NCBI RefSeq assembly: GCF_026342435.1
Contig: NZ_JAPEMT010000002.1
Span: 1,364,001 to 1,428,000 of the forward strand
Source of the DNA: Streptomyces sp. NBC_00237
GTDB taxonomy: Bacteria > Actinomycetota > Actinomycetes > Streptomycetales > Streptomycetaceae
DNA: 64,000 nucleotides
Reading direction: 5' to 3'
Shown here: positions 24,262-34,721 of the stretch, in pieces
Layout of the letters: each line of letters opens with the position of its first letter
How positions within the stretch are numbered: position 1 is the stretch's first letter
Notes under the pieces: model-generated
Database searches by the model: none
Told to the model about the DNA's origin: nothing
Seen by the model: only the letters and a program-made list of their open reading frames with translations
Program-made: the position numbers and the translations under genes

Positions 24262-25451
24262 ACCGGCATCCGCAGCCGCACCACGAACCCCTTCCCCTCG
24301 GGCCCCGCTTCCAGCGTGCCCCCGAACGATTGCGCCCGCTCCCTCATCCCCACCAGACCGTACCCGCCGCCGGTCCCCGCCAGCTCGCCCTGCGCGTCCG
24401 GCCGGCCCGAGTCCCGTACCTCCAGGGCCACTTCACCCGGCCGGTAGTCGAGCACGATCCGCGTCGCGGCCCCCGGCGCGTGCTTGCGTACGTTGGTCAG
24501 GGCCTCCTGGGCCACCCTGCGCAGCGCCTGGGAGGCGTCCGCGGCAAGCTTCCGGGGCTCCCCCGTGACCCGCACCTCGGCCCGTACGTCTGCCGGGTCC
24601 ATGGCCGCCAGCTCCCGCAGGTACTCCTCGACGGGGGCCGAGTCGCCGCGCAGCGCCGAGAGCGCCTGACGGGCCTCCGCGAGCCCCTCGCGGGCCATCC
24701 TGCGGGCGTCGACTACCCGTTCCAGCACCCCGTCCCTGAACGGTCCCTCGGGCTCCCTCTCGACGAGCAGGCGGGCCGCCTCCAGGTGGACCATCTGGGC
24801 GGAGAGGCTGTGCGCGAGGACGTCGTGCATCTCCCGGGCGATACGGGCCCGTTCGGCGAGTGCGGCGGACTCGGCCTCGGCGGCGCGGACGGCCCTCTCC
24901 TGCCGCAGCTGCAGGAATCCGGAGCCCCGGGCCTGCGCGTCCAGCCGCAGCATGTACCCGGTGACCAGGACGATGAAGCTCACGATCGCCCCCTCGCGGA
25001 GGCTGACCCGCCCCAGCAGCCCGAGCGTGGTCACCAGCGCGGCCCCCACCGGAACCGCGACCGCCAGCGGCAGCCGCACCATCGCCTGCACCACGCAGAC
25101 CACCAGCAGGATGCCCCCCGCCATGGTCGCGCCCACCGCGTGCGCCCCCACGGCCAGCAGCGCGACGCCCCCGAGCACCCCGAGCGAGGCCGGCAGCCGG
25201 TGCCGCAGGGTCAGCCGGTCGTACAGTTCGGCGGCCCCGGTGACCGCGGCCAGCGCGAGCGGCGGCACCACGACGGCGACCCCGTCGAAGACGTCGGCCC
25301 CGTACGCCTCCCAGAGGAGCCAGCCGCCGATGCCCAGCCACATGGTCAGGTCGATGGCCATCCGCATCCGGGGCACTCCGATCCGCGACATGGCCTCCTC
25401 GGAGGGCCAGGCGGTGAATCCGCCGCTCGACGGCGTCGTCTGCGTGTCCAT
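24258..25451 (-). CDS. NarL-type sensor histidine kinase (HisKA_3)
   Basis: The 397-residue protein has five or six hydrophobic segments in its first 170 residues, with little extracellular sequence, which suggests membrane or cell-envelope sensing. The dimerisation/phosphoacceptor motif is 'RIAREMHDVLAHSLSAQ' (His near 217), followed by an HATPase domain with 'VAQEALTNVRKHA' and 'GYGLVGMRER'. It is translated together with the response regulator through a GTGA overlap. From memory this pair sits in the same place in other Streptomyces. Confidence 0.93.
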   Translation of the reverse strand: MDTQTTPSSGGFTAWPSEEAMSRIGVPRMRMAIDLTMWLGIGGWLLWEAYGADVFDGVAVVVPPLALAAVTGAAELYDRLTLRHRLPASLGVLGGVALLAVGAHAVGATMAGGILLVVCVVQAMVRLPLAVAVPVGAALVTTLGLLGRVSLREGAIVSFIVLVTGYMLRLDAQARGSGFLQLRQERAVRAAEAESAALAERARIAREMHDVLAHSLSAQMVHLEAARLLVEREPEGPFRDGVLERVVDARRMAREGLAEARQALSALRGDSAPVEEYLRELAAMDPADVRAEVRVTGEPRKLAADASQALRRVAQEALTNVRKHAPGAATRIVLDYRPGEVALEVRDSGRPDAQGELAGTGGGYGLVGMRERAQSFGGTLEAGPEGKGFVVRLRMPV

Positions 25452-25491
25452 GCTCCGACGTTACGGAGCCGGACGCCCCCGCGAATCGGAG

Positions 25492-25520
25492 CGTGGGTGG
25501 AGCTTCGCGCTCCACCCACG
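25492..25520 (-). terminator. Terminator hairpin after parE
   Basis: A perfect 12-bp stem (cgtgggtggagc with gctccacccacg) has loop ttcgc, 30 bases beyond the parE stop on the minus strand and before the kinase start. Confidence 0.85.
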
Positions 25521-25549
25521 GGTTGACACAGCGGCAGCGACCGTGCGGA

Positions 25550-27667
<2,118 letters not shown>

Positions 27668-28117
27668 GCGGTTCGCTCCTCGCTGAATTTCAAATGGGCC
27701 CCGATGGGGTACGGGGTCGGCGTCGTTCGCCGCTCAGAGGGTAACGGGGCCTGGTAGAGCGGGTGTAACGCCACCCTCGGGAAAACTCATGCTAGTCCAG
27801 GGGCGTACACATGTTCGATCCCTCGATGGAGTGAAGCACATGTCACGTTCCCTTCCGGGCATGAACCATTTAGGCTCCGGGCACGTCCTCATGAACAACC
27901 CGGCAATCCAGCCGGCGGGACGCCCCACCAAGACAAGCCAGCAACGCGAAACCGTAAAGCGACGCAATACGGCTCATTCGCCGCCAACCGGCAACAGACA
28001 ACCACTCCGGAAGACCTTCGGAAGAAGTTTCAAGGAAAAGCCACGAGCGGGAACGTTTTCGGCCTGGTTGGATGTTGACCCTGGTACGACAGCTCGTCGA
28101 GCTAGAGAAGAGGCGAC
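27668..28117. promoter_or_regulatory. Divergent promoter region of parE and the DUF7455 gene, with a LexA-like box
   Basis: No gene is seen in these 450 bases, which are richer in A+T than their surroundings. At 27803-27818 the minus strand reads tcgaacatgtgtacgc, one base off the actinobacterial SOS-box core (cgaac-N4-gttcg); it lies 136 bases before the parE start. The right half carries aagtttcaaggaaaag and similar A/G runs before the GTG at 28118, but no promoter hexamer could be fixed with confidence. Confidence 0.45.
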
Positions 28118-28348
28118 GTGACTACTGTTCTGACCCCCGCGAGCCCCCTGACGGCCGCTGACCGATGCGACCGCTGCGGCGCCCAGGCATATCTGCGCGT
28201 TCTCCTGGCCAGCGGCGGCGAACTGCTCTTCTGCGCCCACCACGGTCGCAAGTTCGAGCCCGAGCTCAAGAAGATCGCCGCGGAAATACAGGATGAGACG
28301 GACCGGCTGACGGTCACGCCTGCGTCCACAGAGGACGACGAACGCTGA
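28118..28348 (+). CDS. DUF7455-family small zinc-ribbon-like protein
   Basis: The protein has 76 residues. Two cysteines in 'DRCDRCGAQAYLRVLL' and the pattern 'LLFCAHHGRKFEPEL' suggest a small metal-binding domain. This conserved actinobacterial family usually lies between the principal sigma factor gene and parE, as here. The GTG start follows gagaagagg. Function unknown. Confidence 0.82.
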   Translation: MTTVLTPASPLTAADRCDRCGAQAYLRVLLASGGELLFCAHHGRKFEPELKKIAAEIQDETDRLTVTPASTEDDER

Positions 28349-28397
28349 CGCCCTGAGAGCGTCCACGACGAGCCGAGGACCGGAGCCAGACCGGTCG

Positions 28398-28437
28398 ACG
28401 GGCGGTGTCCCCCGGGTGTGCGGGGAACACCGCCCGT
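28398..28437 (+). terminator. Terminator hairpin after the DUF7455 gene
   Basis: Arms acgggcggtgtccccc (28398-28413) and ggggaacaccgcccgt (28422-28437) pair with a single mismatch around a short loop, 50 bases past the stop. Confidence 0.82.
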
Positions 28438-28738
28438 TCTCGCACCCGAACACCCCCGCCCCCCTCGCTTCCCTCGCCCCCTTGGGCGGCATGGCCGCTC
28501 GCCTAGCCTCCTTGGGCGGCGGAGGCGGAACGGGCGGGCAAGGGGGCGGCCCCTCTCGCTCCGGGCCCACCCCGGAGCACCCCCGCCCCACCCCGGCGCC
28601 GCCCGCACCTTGCAAGCCCCGCCAAGGGGCCCACACGCCCCACCACCGCCCGTTCAGCCCCACCCCGCCCACCGGGACCCTTTCGGACCCGATCGGCCCC
28701 CTGAGCACCACCGCACGAGCCCTCAGCCCCTCGGCCCC
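28438..28738. other. C-rich spacer without a recognisable gene
   Basis: This lies between the DUF7455 terminator and the end of the serine protease gene. It is strongly skewed to C on the plus strand, with runs such as cccccgcccccc, so long frames stay open by composition alone. An eleven-base motif ccttgggcggc appears twice, about 30 bases apart. No ribosome binding site, domain or hairpin of note was found. Confidence 0.5.
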
Positions 28739-29569
28739 TCAGACCTGCCCTCCCAGCGCCCCCTCCAGCGCCGACACCCGCGTGTACACCCCAGGGCTCT
28801 CCGCCTGCCCACACCCACTCCCCCACGACACGAGCCCGATCAGCCGCCCCCGCGCCACCAGCGGCCCCCCGCTGTCGCCCTGACAGGCGTCGTGACCCCC
28901 CTCCGGATCCCCCGCACACAGCATCGTGGCCGGAAGATACGTTCCGTCGAGATTGCCGGGATACGCCCGTACGCACGCCGCGTCGGGCAGCACCCGCACC
29001 CGTGTGGCCCGCAGCGACGTCGCGTACGCCCCGCCCCCCGTGGTGTCGCCCCAGCCGTAGACCGTGGCCCCCGTCCCCGGATCGGTCAGGCCGCCGTCCG
29101 CCGTGGCCAGCCGGATCACGTACGCATCGGGCAGTGCCGCCGCCAGGGTGAGCACGGCCACGTCCCCGGAGTTCGACACCGGGTCGTACGAGGGGTTCAC
29201 CCATACCTTCTGCACGGCGACCTCCCGCCCGCCGGACCCGCGCAGCTCCCCGCGCCCCGCGATGACCTTCAGGTCCGGCACCTCGTTCAGCGGTACGCCG
29301 AGCACGTCCCGGCCCAGGCAGTGCGCCGCGGTCACGACCTTGGTCGGCGCCACCACCACTCCCCCGCAGAACTGTCCCGCCCGCGTACCTCCGAATCGGT
29401 CACGGCTGGCCACCGCCACCGCCCACGGGCTGTCCGCCGCCTTCACGGTCTGGCCCCCTATGACCACGCCGTCGGCGGCTGCCGTTCCGGGCGCCGCGAG
29501 GGGCAGCCCGGCCATGGCAGCGGTCAGGGCGAGGGCCCCCGTCAGCGATCTGGTGCTGGGTCGACGCAT
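28739..29569 (-). CDS. Secreted trypsin-like serine protease (S1)
   Basis: The 276-residue preprotein has a signal peptide ('GALALTAAMAGLPLAAPG', cleavage probably near residue 31) and a chymotrypsin fold. The catalytic triad is His in 'VTAAHCLG', Asp in 'SGDVAVLTL' and Ser in 'ACQGDSGGPL'. The mature N-terminus probably begins near 'VIGGQTVKA', comparable to the IVGG of activated trypsins. The ATG at 29567-29569 has aggagg six bases upstream. It should digest proteins outside the cell. It lies downstream of hrdB with its own terminator-separated unit. Confidence 0.93.
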   Translation of the reverse strand: MRRPSTRSLTGALALTAAMAGLPLAAPGTAAADGVVIGGQTVKAADSPWAVAVASRDRFGGTRAGQFCGGVVVAPTKVVTAAHCLGRDVLGVPLNEVPDLKVIAGRGELRGSGGREVAVQKVWVNPSYDPVSNSGDVAVLTLAAALPDAYVIRLATADGGLTDPGTGATVYGWGDTTGGGAYATSLRATRVRVLPDAACVRAYPGNLDGTYLPATMLCAGDPEGGHDACQGDSGGPLVARGRLIGLVSWGSGCGQAESPGVYTRVSALEGALGGQV

Positions 29570-29698
29570 ACGTCCTCCTGACTCAGGGGTGAACTCCGCA
29601 CACCCAGAGTCATCCAGCCCAGAACGCCCCGCACCCTCGCGCCGCCTGCCCGAGGCGATCCCCCCGCCCCCGCGCACGGCCCGCACCCGGACGTGCAG

Positions 29699-29744
29699 CG
29701 GGCCCGGACCCCGTACGCGAACGCACGCGAGGGACCCGGGCCCG
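29699..29744 (-). terminator. Probable terminator after hrdB
   Basis: A nine-base inverted repeat (cgggcccgg and ccgggcccg) encloses about 28 bases, 18 bases past the hrdB stop on the minus strand. Each arm is itself nearly self-complementary, so the folded form is uncertain. Confidence 0.45.
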
Positions 29745-29761
29745 GAGGCGGTCTTCGCACG

Positions 29762-31330
29762 TCAGTCCAGGTAGTCGCGCAGCACCTGCGAGCGCGAGGG
29801 ATGGCGCAGCTTGGACATCGTCTTGGACTCGATCTGGCGGATGCGCTCACGCGTCACGCCGTAGACCTTGCCGATCTCGTCGAGGGTCTTCGGCTGGCCG
29901 TCGGTGAGGCCGAAGCGCATGGACACGACACCGGCCTCGCGCTCGGACAGGGTGTCGAGGACCGAGTGGAGCTGCTCCTGGAGGAGCGTGAAGCTCACCG
30001 CGTCGGCCGGGACCACGGCCTCCGAGTCCTCGATGAGGTCGCCGAACTCGCTGTCGCCGTCCTCGCCCAGCGGCGTGTGCAGCGAGATCGGCTCGCGGCC
30101 GTACTTCTGGACCTCGACGACCTTCTCGGGGGTCATGTCGAGTTCCTTGGCCAGCTCCTCCGGGGTGGGCTCGCGGCCCAGGTCCTGGAGCATCTGGCGC
30201 TGGACGCGGGCCAGCTTGTTGATGACCTCGACCATGTGCACCGGGATGCGGATGGTGCGCGCCTGGTCGGCCATCGCGCGGGTGATCGCCTGGCGGATCC
30301 ACCACGTCGCGTACGTCGAGAACTTGTAGCCCTTGGTGTAGTCGAACTTCTCGACGGCGCGGATCAGACCGAGGTTGCCCTCCTGGATGAGGTCCAGGAA
30401 CAGCATGCCGCGGCCCGTGTAGCGCTTGGCGAGGGAGACGACCAGACGGAGGTTGGCCTCCAGGAGGTGGTTCTTGGCGCGCCCCCCGTCCTGGGCGATG
30501 ATCTCCAGCTCGCGCTTGAGCTTGGGGGCGAGCTTGTCGGAGTTGGCGAGCTTGTCCTCGGCGAACAGGCCCGCCTCGATGCGCTTGGCGAGCTCGACCT
30601 CCTGCTCCGCGTTGAGGAGGGGGACCTTGCCGATCTGCTTGAGGTAGTCCTTGACCGGGTCGGCGGTGGCACCGGCGACCGCGACCTGCTGCGCGGGGGC
30701 GTCGTCCTCGTCGTCGTCGGAGAGCACGAACCCCTTCGACTCGCCGCTCTCGCCGCCCTCAGCGCTCTCCTCGTCGTCGCCCGCCTTGGCCCGGGTCTCC
30801 TCGGCCGGCTCGTCGCCGTCCGCGGACTCGTCCTTCTTGGCCGTGGACTTCCTCGCCGCGGTCTTCTTGGTGGTGGTCTTCTTCGCCGTGGCCTTCTTGG
30901 CCGTCGTCTTCTTCGCGGCGGCCTTCCCGGCCGGGGCGGCGGCCTCGTCGACGACGACGTCGACGGAGTCCGCGACGGGCGCGGCGGCGGCAACTGTCTT
31001 GGGGGCGGCGGCACTTGCCGCGAAGGTCCGGGGCACGGTCCGCTGGACCGGGCTCTTCTGCACCGGGCTCTTCGCCGCAACGCTCTTGCGGGCGCGCTTC
31101 GGCGGCTCCGCGGCAGTGACCATCAGCATCACACCCTCTTCCTCAAGGATCTGGTTGAGGCTGCGCAGGACGTTCTTCCACTGGGTCGGCGGAATCCGGT
31201 CAGCCTCGAATGCCCGACGCACGTCGTCGCCGGCGATCTGCCCATCAGCCTTTCCCCGCTCGATGAGCGCCAACACAGACTCGGACTCGGCGATCTCCGG
31301 CGGGAGCGTACGGGATGTGCTGGCCGACAC
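29762..31330 (-). CDS. hrdB: Principal RNA polymerase sigma factor HrdB
   Basis: The 522-residue protein has a sigma-70 region 1.2 ('DPVKDYLKQIGKVPLL'), region 2 ('DLIQEGNLGLIRAVEKFDY', 'TYATWWIRQAITRAM') and region 4 ('GVTRERIRQIESKTMSKLR'). The N-terminal third is a Lys/Thr/Ala-rich low-complexity segment with 'AKKTT' type repeats, followed by a very acidic stretch; both are typical of Streptomyces HrdB. It directs transcription of most vegetative genes. The GTG at 31328-31330 gives the N-terminus 'SASTSRTLPPEIAES' known for HrdB. whiH lies upstream on the same strand, as in S. coelicolor (recalled). Confidence 0.97.
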   Translation of the reverse strand: MSASTSRTLPPEIAESESVLALIERGKADGQIAGDDVRRAFEADRIPPTQWKNVLRSLNQILEEEGVMLMVTAAEPPKRARKSVAAKSPVQKSPVQRTVPRTFAASAAAPKTVAAAAPVADSVDVVVDEAAAPAGKAAAKKTTAKKATAKKTTTKKTAARKSTAKKDESADGDEPAEETRAKAGDDEESAEGGESGESKGFVLSDDDEDDAPAQQVAVAGATADPVKDYLKQIGKVPLLNAEQEVELAKRIEAGLFAEDKLANSDKLAPKLKRELEIIAQDGGRAKNHLLEANLRLVVSLAKRYTGRGMLFLDLIQEGNLGLIRAVEKFDYTKGYKFSTYATWWIRQAITRAMADQARTIRIPVHMVEVINKLARVQRQMLQDLGREPTPEELAKELDMTPEKVVEVQKYGREPISLHTPLGEDGDSEFGDLIEDSEAVVPADAVSFTLLQEQLHSVLDTLSEREAGVVSMRFGLTDGQPKTLDEIGKVYGVTRERIRQIESKTMSKLRHPSRSQVLRDYLD

Positions 31331-31710
31331 GAACAACCTCTCGGAACGATGGAAATGGCGTCCGGCCCCGCCCGCTGAAGGGCCTGAGCCGACGACCACC
31401 GGCTGGGGAGACGCACCGGCGGACCGGGCGAGAACCGGGAACCGTCTGCGATGCCGCGAGCGGCCTCCGCATTCCCTCCTCGGCTGTCACCTCTTAGGTC
31501 ATCGCGGGATCCGACGGAGTGTTACGCCTCAATCTTGGTGGCCCGAGTCACAGGCGGGCGCGGTGAACGCCCGCACAGGGGGCGGGTGCCCACAACCGTG
31601 TCGCCGAACCCGAGGGGTCCGGCGACACGGTGGGAAGTGCGGCCGCGCACGGCGCGGCAGGTGAAGTGCTGTCTGCGGTACGGAGAAGGAGCGGCCGGGG
31701 CGGGGTCGCG
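31331..31710 (-). promoter_or_regulatory. hrdB upstream region and whiH terminator
   Basis: These 380 bases separate whiH from hrdB. At 31595-31631 a perfect 12-bp stem (accgtgtcgccg with cggcgacacggt) with a 13-base loop probably ends whiH. The rest should contain the hrdB promoters. I looked for a sigma-R type promoter (ggaat-N18-gtt) and found a ggaat on the minus strand near 31475 without the matching gtt, so no promoter is assigned. Confidence 0.6.
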
Positions 31711-32598
31711 TCAGTGCTCGCGCGGAGCCGGAACGACGCGCTCCACCTCCGGGTGGACGGTGAGGAGTTGGCGCATCGCGGCCTCGGCCCCGGAACCGTC
31801 GCCCGCCGCGAGCGCGTCGGCGATCCGGGCGTGGTGGGAGAGGGAGACATCGGTGGGGCGGTCGCAGCCGAAGATCGGCCCGCCGGACACCTGAAGGGCC
31901 GAGGAGACGATGCCGGAGAGGTGCTCCAGCATGCGGTTGCCGGCGAGCTGGATGAGCAGGGAGTGGAATTCGGCATCGGCCCTGGAGAAGGTGAGGGAGT
32001 CGCCCTGGGCGAGGGCGTGCCCCATGATCTCCACCATGTCGCCGATGCGCTGCTGCACGTCGTCGCGCCCGTGCCCGGCGGCGAGCCTGGCCGCGAGCGG
32101 CTCGATCGTCCAGCGCAGTTCCGCGAGTTCGCGCCGCTGGTCGTCGCGCTGGGGGCCGAAGGCACGCCATTCGATGATGTCGGGGTCGAGCAGGTTCCAG
32201 TCGCTGACCGGTCGGACCCTGGTGCCCACATTGGGGCGCGCACTGACCAGACCCTTGGCCTCCAGGACGCGGAGCGACTCGCGGACAACGGTGCGGGACA
32301 CCTCGAACCGCTGGCCGATCTCCTCCGGCACGAGCGGGCGGTCGGCACCGAGGTCGCCGGAAACGATCATCTGGCCGAGCTGCTGGACGAGTTGGCCGTG
32401 CAGCCCGCGGCCACGGTTGCCCGCCGCGCGGCGACCGACCCGGCCGAGGTCGGATTCGGGACTGTCCCAGCCGAGGGGACCGACGCGATCGGCGCCGGAC
32501 ACCTCCGCGTAGGGGTAGCGGTCGAGGTCGCCGGGACCGGCGAGACCTGAGTCGACGGAACGGGCGGCGGTCATCATGGTGTGCGCAAGGGTACTCAC
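31711..32598 (-). CDS. whiH: Sporulation regulator WhiH, GntR/FadR family
   Basis: The 295-residue protein has a GntR winged helix ('GQRFEVSRTVVRESLRVLEA', about 90-115) and an FCD effector domain (about 150-280, metal-site-like His in 'DAEFHSLL'). The N-terminal extension 'DSGLAGPGDLDRYPYAE' and the place beside hrdB identify it as WhiH, which acts in aerial hyphae to allow sporulation septation. The GTG at 32596-32598 gives the length I recall for WhiH. A sigma-WhiG-like -10 and a palindrome lie upstream. Confidence 0.93.
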   Translation of the reverse strand: MSTLAHTMMTAARSVDSGLAGPGDLDRYPYAEVSGADRVGPLGWDSPESDLGRVGRRAAGNRGRGLHGQLVQQLGQMIVSGDLGADRPLVPEEIGQRFEVSRTVVRESLRVLEAKGLVSARPNVGTRVRPVSDWNLLDPDIIEWRAFGPQRDDQRRELAELRWTIEPLAARLAAGHGRDDVQQRIGDMVEIMGHALAQGDSLTFSRADAEFHSLLIQLAGNRMLEHLSGIVSSALQVSGGPIFGCDRPTDVSLSHHARIADALAAGDGSGAEAAMRQLLTVHPEVERVVPAPREH

Positions 32599-32659
32599 GG
32601 ATGAGTTGTCGGCGTACGGCTCCTGCCCCTTGAGGTCTTTGGTGAAAAGCACACGAAAG

Positions 32660-32698
32660 GGTGATCACCGCCCCCTCTCCAATTGACGCCTTATCGGA
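32660..32698 (-). promoter_or_regulatory. Candidate whiH promoter and operator
   Basis: On the minus strand tccgataa (32698-32691) matches the sigma-WhiG -10 consensus gccgataa except for one base. The -35 (taaa expected 15 bases upstream) is poor. Between it and the start codon is the perfect palindrome ggtgatcacc (32660-32669), placed where a repressor could block transcription. whiH is known to depend on sigma-WhiG and to be autoregulated. Confidence 0.45.
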
Positions 32699-32758
32699 AA
32701 GAAATGGGCGTCCTAGGGGGAGTTGCGGGCGATGTGACGCCTCATCGTCAGGATGCGG

Positions 32759-34564
32759 TCACCAACGGGCCTTGCGGCGAAGGCCGGTGAGCAGATACGT
32801 GCACAGGAGCACAGGGAGCGACAACGCCAGGGCCGCGCCGACGGGTTGGGCGAGGAGCCGCATCGTGGCCAGCAGCAACTGGTCCGCCTCGGCCGGAATC
32901 CCGATCCAGATCAGCTCCCGCAGCCTGCCCGGGAGTCCGACCATCGAACGCGCTGCCGGGCCGGTGAGCAGGTGCTGCACGGCGGGGGCGACGACGACCG
33001 GCACCGCGAGCACGGCGGCCAACCCCGCCGCGGCGACCCGGAAGACCCCCGCGCCCAGCAGTCCGGCCCAGGCACAGCCGACGCACAGCGCGGCCCAACT
33101 CGCGGCTCTGGCGGGCAGACCCGGGGGAAGAGCGGTCGGCTCGGCGCCGTACAGGAGACGGAGCAGGAGCAGATTGACCGCGATCGTCAGTACGGCGAGG
33201 AGGAGGGCGAGGCCCGCGGAGACGGCGAGTTTGGCGAGGAGCAGGCCCAGGCGGCGGGGCGAGGTGCCGCGCGAGGCGGCGAGCGCCGGGTAGCGGAACT
33301 CGTCACCGAAGGAGAGCGCGCCGAGCAGTCCCGCCGCGAAGGCCGCGGGCGGCAGGGGCAGCAACGCGGGCCACGCGGCCAGCGCGGTCGGCAGGGGTGT
33401 GCCTCCGGTGTGTACGAGGAGGAGGGCCAGGGCGGCGGAGACGGCGAGGGCGGCGACGGTGACGAGGGTGGTGCTGCGGGTGCTGAAGGTGCGGCGGAGT
33501 TCGTAGCGCAGGGGGCGCAGCGGACTGCGGAGGGGGCGCAGGGGGGTGGGAAGTGCGGGTACGGCCTCCGGGTTCCGTGCGGGCGTGGGGGCCGACGGGG
33601 CGCCAGAGGTCTCCGTAACTGTGGAGGCTGATGAGGAGTCAGGGGTCGGTGCGGCGGGAGCTGCCGGGTCGGGTGCGGGAATGTTACGGGGCCCCATGTC
33701 ACCGATCTCGTCGGCCAGTTGATGGAGGAGTACGCCGTGCCGGAAGGCGGTGTCGCCGACCTCGGCGCAGGTACTGCCGTACACGGAGAGGCGGTTGCCC
33801 TCCTCGGGGACCACTTCCACGGAGCGCCGCGCCACCCGGGCCTCCTTGTTCAGGAGGGCGCCGAGCCGGACGGCCTGTGGGGTGCGGACGGCGACGCGGG
33901 GGCGCAGGCGGGTGCGGGCGAAGTCGGCCACCGCCTGGTCCGCGACGAGGCGGCCCTCGTCCAGGGTGACGACGCGGTCGGCGGTGCGGGCGGCCTCCTT
34001 GGAGTCGTCGGTGGCGTAGAGGACGGTGCCGCCGTGGGCGGCGTGTGCGCGCAGGAGTCCGAAGAGCCAGCTGCTGTCGCGGGGGGAGAGTCCTGCGGCG
34101 GGCTCGTCGAGGAGGAGGGTGTGCGGGTCGGCGAGGAGCGCGGAGGCGAGGCCGAGGCGGCGGTCCATGCCGAGGGAGAGGCTGCCGAGGCGCTGCCCGG
34201 CGAGTTCGGTGAGGCCGACGACGTCGAGGAGGGAGTCGGCGCGCGAGGCGGGTACTCCGGCGGCGGCGCACAGCATGCGGAGCTGACCGCGGGCGGTGCG
34301 CGAGGGGTTGCCGGGAACGTCGCCGAGCAGGGCGCCCACTTCGCGGGCCGGATGGGCGACGCGGTGCAGGGGCCGGCCCCGGAAGTAGGTGACACCACGG
34401 CCCTGTTCGAGGCCGAGCATGAGGCGCAGCGCGGTGGTCTTCCCCGAGCCGGGGGCGCCGAGCAGGGCGGTGACGGAGCCGGGCCGGGCCTCGAAGGTCA
34501 GGTCGTCCACGGCGGGCGGACGGCCCCGGCGGGGCGTGCTGGTGAGTCCGATGGCCTGGAGCAT
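32759..34564 (-). CDS. ABC-type ATPase fused to a membrane permease domain
   Basis: The 601-residue protein begins with an ABC ATPase (1-210): Walker A 'GAPGSGKTT', a degenerate signature 'LSLGMDRRLG' and Walker B 'LLLDEPAAGL'. A linker rich in Pro, Ala and Ser (about 305-345) leads to a C-terminal part with six or so hydrophobic segments (about 365-600). This is a half-transporter of exporter type with the domains in ATPase-membrane order, unlike most drug-export fusions. Cargo unknown. The ATG at 34562-34564 has gagggaag upstream. It sits between whiH and the Nudix regulator on the same strand. Confidence 0.82.
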   Translation of the reverse strand: MLQAIGLTSTPRRGRPPAVDDLTFEARPGSVTALLGAPGSGKTTALRLMLGLEQGRGVTYFRGRPLHRVAHPAREVGALLGDVPGNPSRTARGQLRMLCAAAGVPASRADSLLDVVGLTELAGQRLGSLSLGMDRRLGLASALLADPHTLLLDEPAAGLSPRDSSWLFGLLRAHAAHGGTVLYATDDSKEAARTADRVVTLDEGRLVADQAVADFARTRLRPRVAVRTPQAVRLGALLNKEARVARRSVEVVPEEGNRLSVYGSTCAEVGDTAFRHGVLLHQLADEIGDMGPRNIPAPDPAAPAAPTPDSSSASTVTETSGAPSAPTPARNPEAVPALPTPLRPLRSPLRPLRYELRRTFSTRSTTLVTVAALAVSAALALLLVHTGGTPLPTALAAWPALLPLPPAAFAAGLLGALSFGDEFRYPALAASRGTSPRRLGLLLAKLAVSAGLALLLAVLTIAVNLLLLRLLYGAEPTALPPGLPARAASWAALCVGCAWAGLLGAGVFRVAAAGLAAVLAVPVVVAPAVQHLLTGPAARSMVGLPGRLRELIWIGIPAEADQLLLATMRLLAQPVGAALALSLPVLLCTYLLTGLRRKARW

Positions 34565-34721
34565 CGCTTCCCTCGCGTCTCGTGCGTCTCCCGCGACGTC
34601 CTCGGCTCCCCGCGGTGGAGGGAACGCTCGGCGGCTGAGGCGGGTACCGCAGCAACATAACGCGACATTTAGGGCTTTTCGCGGAAGCCCAGGCGGCATC
34701 GGGCCTCGGGACGCGGAAACC

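Noticed and set aside
29570..29761. Small gene between the serine protease and hrdB
   Set aside because: Short frames here lack ribosome binding sites and overlap the likely hrdB terminator and protease promoter.
31331..31560. Sigma-R promoter for hrdB
   Set aside because: A ggaat occurs on the minus strand but gtt is not at the required spacing.
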